Positions 5,139 through 10,614 of a stretch of 10,614 nucleotides of DNA are shown here, piece after piece. The position numbers and the translations under genes were made by a program. The DNA lies in NCBI GenBank assembly GCA_035567015.1, contig DATMPQ010000325.1, forward strand, positions 1 to 10,614. The letters run 5' to 3'. Source of the stretch: AV133 sp035567015 (GTDB taxonomy: Bacteria; Verrucomicrobiota; Verrucomicrobiia; Chthoniobacterales; UBA10450). A model generated the notes under the pieces. That model saw nothing but the letters and a program-made list of their open reading frames with translations. It searched no databases and was not told where the DNA came from. Position 1 is the first letter of the stretch. Each line of letters opens with the position of its first letter.

Positions 5139-5822
5139 ATGAGCTCACCACCTTCGGCCACCATTGCTCCCAAGCGTCGCATCTTCCTCGTCGATGATCA
5201 TCCGCTTGTCCGTGAAGGACTGGCTAATCTGATCAATCAGCAGGATGACCTGATGGTGTGCGGCGAAGCGGAAGATGGGGCGGAAGCGATCGGCGGCATC
5301 GATGCGGCCCGACCGGATGTGGCACTCATCGACATTTCCCTAAAGAATGAGTCAGGATTGGAATTGGTTAAGAATCTCGAGGCTCGATTTCCCTTGGTCG
5401 CATTGATCGTGCTGTCGATGCACGATGAAGCATTGTACGCTGAGCGTTCCCTGCGCGCCGGCGCGCGCGGTTACGTCATGAAACGTGAAAGCACCAAAAG
5501 CGTGCTCACTGCTATCCGTAGGGTTGTGAAGGGCGATGTTTATGTGAGCGAGAGATTCGTCAGTGTTATGGCGCGCAGACTCGGGTCATCGCGGAGAGCG
5601 GCCGCGAATTCGCCGGTGGAACTACTCAGCGATCGTGAGCTCGAAGTTTTTCGCCTGCTCGGCCAAGGCCGTTCCACTTCGCAGATCGCGGAAGATTTGC
5701 ATCTCAGCCTGAAGACAGTGCAAGCCTATTGCGCGCGCGCGAAAGAAAAATTCGGCGTCCACTCGCTAGGCGAATTGCTCCGGGCGGCCATTCGCTGGGA
5801 AGACGCGACTCACGTAAAATGA
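5139..5822 (+). CDS. response regulator, NarL/FixJ family (REC + LuxR-type HTH)
   Basis: DNA-binding partner of the kinase at 2238-3326. The product is 227 aa. The receiver domain (about 13-130) has the acidic pocket DD (19-20), phosphoacceptor Asp65 in VALIDIS, Ser93 in VLSMHD and the conserved Lys115 in GYVMKRES. The LuxR HTH (about 162-217) shows LSDRELEVFRLLGQGRSTSQIAEDLHLSLKTVQ (in two parts: scaffold 163-180 and recognition 181-194). Before the IS inserted, its ATG lay 10 nt behind the kinase stop, so the two formed an operon. Now the native promoter is almost 1.8 kb away, behind the IS. No strong ribosome site or new promoter is visible in the 8 bases left between the duplication and the ATG. 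Target genes are unknown. Confidence 0.93.
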   Translation: MSSPPSATIAPKRRIFLVDDHPLVREGLANLINQQDDLMVCGEAEDGAEAIGGIDAARPDVALIDISLKNESGLELVKNLEARFPLVALIVLSMHDEALYAERSLRAGARGYVMKRESTKSVLTAIRRVVKGDVYVSERFVSVMARRLGSSRRAAANSPVELLSDRELEVFRLLGQGRSTSQIAEDLHLSLKTVQAYCARAKEKFGVHSLGELLRAAIRWEDATHVK

Positions 5823-5848
5823 ACACCTCGATCTTCACGCAGGTTGTC

Positions 5849-5872
5849 GAAACGATCGCGTAGGGTCGTTTC
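5849..5872. terminator. hairpin after the response regulator, possible weak terminator
   Basis: GAAACGA (5849-5855) and TCGTTTC (5866-5872) form a perfect 7-bp stem with a 10-base loop, 27 nt after the regulator stop. No T run follows on the plus strand, so rho-independent termination is doubtful. It may instead be an operator-like dyad upstream of the sulfotransferase gene. Confidence 0.3.
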
Positions 5873-5922
5873 TCACAAAAACAACTTCTCGATCTTGATT
5901 TCCAAGAGTAATTACATGGTTG

Positions 5923-6747
5923 ATGCGCCGAAATTTCAGCAGCCGTGCGCGCGAGCTTTCGGGCGGCGATGTGATCATCGTGTCGATCCCGAAAAGCGGA
6001 CGCACTTGGGTTCGGACGTTTCTCTGCGCTTACTTTTGCCAACGCCGCGGTTATGGTTTCACGCTCGAGCCAGAGCGGTATGAAGATTCCGCGATCCCCC
6101 GAATCGTTTACTCCCACGATTTGTTCGAGCATAGGACCAAGGGGAATCTTTGGGACAGGCTTCGCAGCAAATACCTGATCCCGGCGAAAGAACTACGCCG
6201 CGCAAAAATCATTCTGCTTGCGCGAGATCCGCGTGACACCTTCGTCTCGCTCTATTTGCAAATGACCAGGCGCGACCCGGGCACGCGGGAAAAGTTCAAA
6301 CAAAAAACTGTGAGCGACCTGCTGCGCGACGAGAGATTTGGAATTCACGCCATCGTTGGAACGATGAATGACTGGATGGATGAATTTTCACATCGGCCCG
6401 ACTTCACCCTCATCCGATATGAGTCGCTCCACGCGTCCCCCGCCGAGCAATTTTGCAACCTGCTCGCGACAGTCGGCGAAAAAAAACTCGACATGCCGCT
6501 CTTTCAAGCCGCGCTCGACTTTTCCGAGTTCGACAACATGAAGAAGCTGGAGGCAGCTGGCGCGTTCGATTCGAAAATCCTGCGCGCAGGCGACGTGCGC
6601 GATCCCGAGTCATTCAAAGTGCGGCGCGGCAAGATCGGCGGCTACGAGGATTACCTTTCGGCCGAAGATCGGCTATATGCGACTGATGCGTTGACCAGGC
6701 TCGATCCTCGTTTCGGTTACGAGCCGCACGCGAGTGTATCGGGGTGA
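5923..6747 (+). CDS. PAPS-dependent sulfotransferase domain protein
   Basis: Transfers sulfate from PAPS to an unknown hydroxyl or amine acceptor; cytoplasmic, no signal peptide. The product is 274 aa. The 5'-phosphosulfate loop is SIPKSGRTW (21-29, Lys24), and the 3'-phosphate motif is RDPRDTFVSLY (101-111). The C-terminal RRGKIGGYEDY (about 235-245) is the relaxed form of the family's RKG--GDW motif. His66 in YSHD sits where a catalytic base is expected. The start is ATG 5923; TTG 5920 is just upstream and the frame is closed by a TGA at 5896-5898. An ATG at 5916 has the better-placed purine stretch (AAGAG), but it is in another frame, so initiation may be weak. It faces the ABC operon with a 36-nt gap. 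The pairing with a sulfonate-type importer is suggestive only. Confidence 0.88.
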   Translation: MRRNFSSRARELSGGDVIIVSIPKSGRTWVRTFLCAYFCQRRGYGFTLEPERYEDSAIPRIVYSHDLFEHRTKGNLWDRLRSKYLIPAKELRRAKIILLARDPRDTFVSLYLQMTRRDPGTREKFKQKTVSDLLRDERFGIHAIVGTMNDWMDEFSHRPDFTLIRYESLHASPAEQFCNLLATVGEKKLDMPLFQAALDFSEFDNMKKLEAAGAFDSKILRAGDVRDPESFKVRRGKIGGYEDYLSAEDRLYATDALTRLDPRFGYEPHASVSG

Positions 6748-6766
6748 CTCCGACGCTCTCCTTCCA

Positions 6767-6787
6767 CTTATCACTTATTACTTTTAG
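6767..6787 (+). repeat. three imperfect 7-base repeats between convergent genes
   Basis: CTTATCA, CTTATTA and CTTTTAG stand in tandem between the sulfotransferase and permease genes. The last includes the permease stop codon. No hairpin terminator is seen in this gap. Confidence 0.5.
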
Positions 6788-7551
6788 GTGCGCCCGGTTC
6801 CCCAGCGCCGGTGGAGAAAACGTTCCCACGGCGAGAAAAGAGTCTTGTCGGCGAGCAAACCGATGAAAATGATCACCAGCATGATGCCGATAACTTGATC
6901 CATGGCGTTGAGTTCGCGGCCATAATGCAAGAGATGGCCGAGACCGAACCCGGTTAGAATGGTCACGTAGATTTCCGCAGCCATGAGCGAGCGCCAGGCA
7001 AAAGCCCATCCTTGTTTCATGCCGCTGACGAGGAACGGCAACGATGCCGGCAAGATCACGTAGATCCATTTATGCAATGGCTTCGATCCCATCGTGCGGG
7101 CGGCGCGTGCATAAATAGGCGGGATCGTACGCACGCCCGTATCGGTCGCAATCACGACCGACCAGACTGTTCCCATGATCACGACGAACAACATCGCGCC
7201 TTCGGTTTGTCCGAACCAAAGCAGCGCCAGGGGCACCCAACAGACGCTCGGCAGCGTCTGTAACCCCAACGCCATGACGCCGATGGTGTCTTCAACGAAT
7301 TTCGATGACGCCGTAAGCAGGCCGAGTGGCAATCCGATCGCCAAACCGATGGCATAACCGATCAAGAGCCGGCGCAGTGTCACCCCAGTCGCGGTTAACA
7401 ACGTTCCGTCCTGAAATGCGTGCGCCAGATACTGAGCCACTTGCCCCGGGGCAGGGAGCAAAACGGGCGACCAGATGTTGGCGCGCACCAGTGCGCTCCA
7501 AATCGCGACGAGCGCAGCGAAAAACAAAATCGCGAACAAGGCGCGCCTCAT
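6784..7551 (-). CDS. ABC transporter permease, SsuC/TauC/NrtB type
   Basis: Inner-membrane channel of an importer for sulfonates, taurine, nitrate or a similar small anion. The product is 255 aa, with about six transmembrane segments: about 4-22, 62-81, 90-112, 118-138, 183-200 and 218-234. The EAA-loop region is ARAARTMGSKPLHKWIYVIL, followed by PASLPFLVSGMKQGWAFAWR (about 148-187), which contacts the ATPase. The N-terminal LLPAPGQVAQYL is typical of the SsuC group. It overlaps the ATPase gene by 4 nt (ATGA), so it is translationally coupled. It is last in the operon. The substrate cannot be fixed from sequence alone. Confidence 0.93.
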   Translation of the reverse strand: MRRALFAILFFAALVAIWSALVRANIWSPVLLPAPGQVAQYLAHAFQDGTLLTATGVTLRRLLIGYAIGLAIGLPLGLLTASSKFVEDTIGVMALGLQTLPSVCWVPLALLWFGQTEGAMLFVVIMGTVWSVVIATDTGVRTIPPIYARAARTMGSKPLHKWIYVILPASLPFLVSGMKQGWAFAWRSLMAAEIYVTILTGFGLGHLLHYGRELNAMDQVIGIMLVIIFIGLLADKTLFSPWERFLHRRWGTGRT

Positions 7552-8357
7552 AAGCCGGTCACCGCCGCGTGAGCGCCGTATTCTTTCAGTGCCGCCGTCA
7601 ATTTCGACGCGTGCTCCGCAATCTCGATGCTGTTAAAATCGCGTGGCCGGGGAAGCGCCACTTCAAAAACTTCGCGAATGCGGCCCGGTGTCGGCGACAT
7701 GATGACGACCCGATCGGCCAGGCAAGCGGCTTCGCGCACATTGTGTGTGACGAAGATAATCGTTTTGCGCCGCTTCTCCCAAATGCGCTGGATATCGCCG
7801 TAGAGTTGCTCGCGCGTCATGGCGTCGAGCGCCGCGAACGGTTCGTCCATTAAGAGCACACGCGGGTTCGGCGCAAGAGCGCGCGCCAACGCGACGCGTT
7901 GTTTCATTCCGCCGGAAAGCTCGTGCACGTTGGCCTGCATGAATTTCTCAAGACCGACCAGATGAAGGAAAAATTTTGCAACCTCCCGGCGCTCCGAGTT
8001 TCTCAGGCCAGGCTTTAGCTTTAGGCCAAACATGACGTTGCCGAAGGCGTTCAGCCATGGAAACAGCGCTGACTCCTGAAACATGACGAGCCGATGCCGG
8101 CCCGGATGAAGGACCGGCTGATTATCAGCCATGACTCGTCCTTTATCGGGTTTCTCCAAACCGGCAATGATGTCGAGCAAGGTCGATTTGCCGCAACCGC
8201 TCCGTCCGACTATGACGATGAATTCTCCTTCGGCGACTTCGAGGGAAACATCGTCCAGTGCGTGCACGGTTTGCCGTTTTTGCTGGAACCATTTCGAGAC
8301 GTGCTCGACCACGAGCTTGGCCGGCGGCGGACCTTGCAGCTCTTCTTGCAGCGACAT
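7548..8357 (-). CDS. ABC transporter ATP-binding protein, SsuB/TauB/NrtD type
   Basis: Cytoplasmic ATPase powering the importer. The product is 269 aa. It shows Walker A GRSGCGKST (51-59), Q-loop Gln94 in VMFQESALFPWL, signature LSGGMKQR (147-154), Walker B VLLMDEPFAALD (167-178) and the switch His205 in FVTHNVREA. SPTPGRIREVFEVALPRPRD near 221-240 is the usual tail of the nitrate/sulfonate/taurine group. The start codon overlaps the binding-protein stop by one base (TGATG), and its own end overlaps the permease start by 4 nt, so all three genes form one operon. Confidence 0.95.
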   Translation of the reverse strand: MSLQEELQGPPPAKLVVEHVSKWFQQKRQTVHALDDVSLEVAEGEFIVIVGRSGCGKSTLLDIIAGLEKPDKGRVMADNQPVLHPGRHRLVMFQESALFPWLNAFGNVMFGLKLKPGLRNSERREVAKFFLHLVGLEKFMQANVHELSGGMKQRVALARALAPNPRVLLMDEPFAALDAMTREQLYGDIQRIWEKRRKTIIFVTHNVREAACLADRVVIMSPTPGRIREVFEVALPRPRDFNSIEIAEHASKLTAALKEYGAHAAVTGL

Positions 8358-9328
8358 CAGGGATTTTCGATCAAGCGCGCCAGATCAGGAACATCCCGCA
8401 AAAATCCAGCCGCCTTCGCATTCGCCACGAACTTCTCGAGCACCTCGCGGCGAATGTCATTGGTCAGAGCAATTCGCTTCCACGCATGTTCAATCAATTC
8501 AACTGCCATTTTCGCCTTCGTTTCCTCGGCCAGTTCCGCGACCACTAGTTTCTGCGCTTCCGCTGGATTCTTCGCGATCCAATCCGTCAGCGCCCGATGC
8601 GCTTGTACGAATTTCTTCACCGTCTCCCGATTTGCGCCGAGAAATTTTACGCGCGAAACCAAAACGGTGGTCGGTGAATCAGTTTCTTCCACCAGCACCT
8701 TGGCCCCTGCTTCCATCTCCAAACGCGAAACCCACGGCTCCACCGTCCATACCCCATCGATTCTCTTTTGCTGGAACATTGCGAATTGATCGGCGTTTTG
8801 CGTCGGCAACACCAGGGCGTCCCCACCTAGCTGCGTAATCTTCAATCCGCCCGCGCTCAGCCAAGCACGACATGAAACATCCTGTGTGTTTCCAAGCTGC
8901 GGCGTCGCAATTTTCTTGCCGCGAAAATCTGCCGCACTTTTTAGTGAGCTATCGCCTGAGACGACGAGCGCTGCTCCGCCATTGGCCGCGCCCGATACAA
9001 TCCGAATTTCTTCGCCCCGAGATCTTGCATAGGCATTAATCGCGGGACTCGGGCCGACATAAGTGAGATCAATGGAGTTGGCAAAGATCGCTTCCATCGC
9101 GCTCGGGCCGGCGTTGTAAACAAACCAATCGATCTTCGTGCCAGCGCCGAGCCGTTCCTCAAACCAGCCTTTGCCTTGTCGCGAAAGGGCGTGCGCCACC
9201 AGCGCCTGCACATGGGTCACGTTCGGAAAATGACCGACACGAATCGTCATCGCATTCTGCCCGGAAAGCTTTCCGGCAAAAACCAGAGCGACGGCAAAAA
9301 GCAATTGGCTGACTCGCATAATCCTCAT
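8357..9328 (-). CDS. ABC transporter substrate-binding protein, SsuA/NMT1-like
   Basis: Periplasmic binding protein that captures the substrate for the importer encoded downstream. The product is 323 aa with an N-terminal signal peptide (VSQLLFAVALVFAGKLSGQ, to about residue 24). The mature part starts MTIRVGHFPNVTHVQALVAH. It continues with VYNAGPSAMEAIFANSIDLTYVGPSP, split by the usual hinge, then GGAALVV and KKIATPQLGNTQD, all typical of the aliphatic sulfonate/taurine/nitrate binding family (two-lobed Venus-flytrap fold). ATG 9326-9328 is taken; a second ATG three codons on gives the same signal peptide. No cysteine suitable for a lipobox is seen near the cleavage region. The gene is first of the tight three-gene unit and lies 57 nt after the DUF1460 gene. 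Confidence 0.93.
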   Translation of the reverse strand: MRIMRVSQLLFAVALVFAGKLSGQNAMTIRVGHFPNVTHVQALVAHALSRQGKGWFEERLGAGTKIDWFVYNAGPSAMEAIFANSIDLTYVGPSPAINAYARSRGEEIRIVSGAANGGAALVVSGDSSLKSAADFRGKKIATPQLGNTQDVSCRAWLSAGGLKITQLGGDALVLPTQNADQFAMFQQKRIDGVWTVEPWVSRLEMEAGAKVLVEETDSPTTVLVSRVKFLGANRETVKKFVQAHRALTDWIAKNPAEAQKLVVAELAEETKAKMAVELIEHAWKRIALTNDIRREVLEKFVANAKAAGFLRDVPDLARLIENP

Positions 9329-9385
9329 AGGAAATCCGTTTTACTTCGTTCGAAACACAAACGGAAGCCGGAGCAAAAGGTTCTT

Positions 9386-10270
9386 CTACCGAAGCGGCCG
9401 GGCAACCAAAATTCCCGAGTCGGTGTGGTAGTGGTAAAGATAACCAGAGAGCCGTGCGTCAACCACCACTCGTCCGTAATTGTGCGGAGCAGAGGCGTGC
9501 AGGAAATGGAGAACGCCGTCGTTGGTGCGGAGCGCCAGTCCCACGTGCGAGGTGGAATAGAGACCGCTGCGATCCCTGGAAATGATTCCGATGATATCAC
9601 CGCTCTGTAATTTCGACTCAATCCCGGCGACACGATTTTTCGGAATCTGGTAGAGCGGGCGCGATGAGACACGCGCTTCCATCTGAGCGAGCGGCCCGAG
9701 CAGCGAGCGATTGGCCGCCAGATAGCGGTAATGCCGCCAGCCCTGCGTCATTTCGCGCGCAGAATGGGGAACACTGCGCCCGCCCAGGCTGCGCGTGAGG
9801 TCTTCAATCAGACCGCGTCGGTCGTTATCTGCCAGCCAATCTTCCAAGTAATGGAGACGCGAGAGATATTCGCCGGTGCATTCTCCGCCCCGATAACGAT
9901 CCACCTCGATGTAATGCAACAACCGATCGGGTGTCCAATTCTCCTCCGGCTCATCCAGCATGCGCGCGAACGCGAGTGAAATTTCAAAAAACGTCCAGCA
10001 ATCCATTCCCTGAAAATTTACCGACGGTGACTCGATTCGGTTGTGGATCTCGAGCGTGAAATGTTTATAGCGCGTGCCGACCAGCGCCTGGCCGACCGCC
10101 GCCGTCCGCTCACCGATCGGGAGTGACTTCCAATTTGAAGTGCGCGCCTGCGAAACAAGGCGATCGAATTGATCGCGGCCCTTGAAGACAGTGCCAAACG
10201 GCAAGCGCGCCGCGAGTGCACTGACCGAGCAAATCAAAAGGAGCGGAATGACAATTTTCCGGGTGCGCAT
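9386..10270 (-). CDS. secreted DUF1460 family protein (NlpC/P60-like amidase fold)
   Basis: Probable cell-wall peptide or N-acetylmuramoyl-L-alanine amidase-like hydrolase, exported. From the ATG at 10268-10270 the product is 294 aa; a GTG three codons upstream (10277-10279) would give 297. Residues 2-20 form a signal peptide. Using the 297-aa numbering, family features are ALVGTRYKHFTLE (65-77), NFQGMDCWTFFEISLAFARM (89-108) with catalytic Cys94, and KLQSGDIIGIISRD (223-236). These are followed by STSHVGLALR (242-251) with His245, and then FLHAS. This Cys-His arrangement is that of DUF1460 proteins. It lies upstream of, and in line with, the ABC importer operon (57-nt gap), so co-transcription is possible. 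A link to uptake of wall-derived compounds is speculation. Confidence 0.85.
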   Translation of the reverse strand: MRTRKIVIPLLLICSVSALAARLPFGTVFKGRDQFDRLVSQARTSNWKSLPIGERTAAVGQALVGTRYKHFTLEIHNRIESPSVNFQGMDCWTFFEISLAFARMLDEPEENWTPDRLLHYIEVDRYRGGECTGEYLSRLHYLEDWLADNDRRGLIEDLTRSLGGRSVPHSAREMTQGWRHYRYLAANRSLLGPLAQMEARVSSRPLYQIPKNRVAGIESKLQSGDIIGIISRDRSGLYSTSHVGLALRTNDGVLHFLHASAPHNYGRVVVDARLSGYLYHYHTDSGILVARPLR

Positions 10271-10395
10271 ATCGCGCACAACTGAATGCGGAATTCATGC
10301 GGGATCAACTTTCATTCTCGGCATCGGTGACCATCGCGCGCGCAACGTCTTCGGATTCCCGATGCGCCGAAAAACTTTGATTCACCCATACTAAC
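10271..10395. other. intergenic region upstream of the DUF1460 gene
   Basis: About 125 bases between the end of the right-edge frame and the DUF1460 start. It contains a small dyad TGAAT/ATTCA around TCCGC (near 10281-10299). I could not identify a convincing promoter or ribosome site. A second minus-strand frame stays open across it down to a TGA at 10305-10307. Confidence 0.3.
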
Positions 10396-10614
10396 TTATA
10401 TCGTTCCGCGAAAGTGCCGATCCCTTTCTCGAAGAAAAGCCGGAGGAATGTCGTTCGCCAGGAGGCCGACGACGGCGCCGCCGCGAAACCCTCGACCCGC
10501 GTCCGCTTGCGTCCGCGGCCAGATTGGCACAAACGCAATTTCCTCACCAGCATTCTCATTCCGTCGCTTTTCATCAAGCGCTCGGGCGATCGCGCGCAGC
10601 CACACTTTCCGAAA
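10396..10614 (-). CDS. 3' end of an unrecognised minus-strand gene (cut by window edge)
   Basis: From the right edge the frame reads FRKVWLRAIARALDEKRRNE, then AGEEIAFVPIWPRTQ, then FRGGAVVGLLANDIPP and ends FRGTI with TAA at 10396-10398. Codons are mostly G-first and often G/C-ended, as in the neighbouring genes, so it looks coding; the 5' part lies outside the window. I do not recognise the family. A competing minus frame (10305-10577, ending VTDAENES) also stays open, and I cannot exclude that one or that a frameshift joins them. Confidence 0.4.
   Translation of the reverse strand, partial: FRKVWLRAIARALDEKRRNENAGEEIAFVPIWPRTQADAGRGFRGGAVVGLLANDIPPAFLRERDRHFRGTI

Noticed and set aside
5704..6132. 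Minus-strand open frame of 142 codons across the regulator-sulfotransferase gap
   Set aside because: It overlaps two well-supported plus-strand genes and has no recognisable motif.
8094..8838. Two long plus-strand open frames of 231 and 235 codons
   Set aside because: They are antisense to the ABC ATPase and binding-protein genes and are low-complexity Ser/Arg/Pro-rich, typical of shadows in GC-rich coding DNA.

Overview
The window comes from a bacterial chromosome of moderately high GC. Gene style and context (NarL-type two-component pair, secreted MsrA of the GCFWC type, DUF1460 protein, sulfonate-type ABC operon, promoter elements placed almost on start codons) would suit a soil Verrucomicrobiota (Chthoniobacterales/Udaeobacter-like) or a similar lineage. 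This assignment is an inference from impression; no marker in the window settles it.

Left part (1-2200). The 5' end of trmB runs off the left edge on the minus strand. Upstream of it lies a short decayed relic that looks like a DUF4383 membrane protein. A secreted methionine sulfoxide reductase A (469-1080, +) follows. Next is a small secreted protein of unknown function with a Cys/His/Asp arrangement (1130-1579, -). A complete tmRNA gene, ssrA (1776-2135, -), comes next; its tag reads ANHEDLALAA and its promoter is recognisable. An open frame covers the tmRNA on the other strand, so the histidine-kinase start is moved to 2238.

Centre (2238-5822). A NarL-family sensor histidine kinase and its NarL/FixJ response regulator were originally adjacent, about 10 nt apart. 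They are now separated by a complete 1794-bp IS1595-family element (3329-5122). It has ~41-bp terminal inverted repeats and a perfect 8-bp target duplication, AATTAAAC, which contains the kinase stop codon. Besides the transposase (minus strand) the element carries a 228-aa membrane-anchored passenger gene of unknown function. A 49-aa basic ORF may lie beside the transposase start. Both inverted repeats contain an inward-facing TTGACA promoter, and the left one is placed so that the passenger mRNA would be leaderless. This passenger-carrying IS is the most unusual object in the window.

Right part (5923-10614). A PAPS-dependent sulfotransferase (+) faces a three-gene ABC importer operon (-) encoding binding protein, ATPase and permease of the SsuABC/TauABC/NrtABCD type, with 1-nt and 4-nt gene overlaps. 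A secreted DUF1460 (NlpC/P60-like amidase) gene lies 57 nt upstream in the same direction and may be co-transcribed. The last ~220 bases hold the 3' end of an unrecognised minus-strand frame. No CRISPR array, rRNA or tRNA gene was seen.
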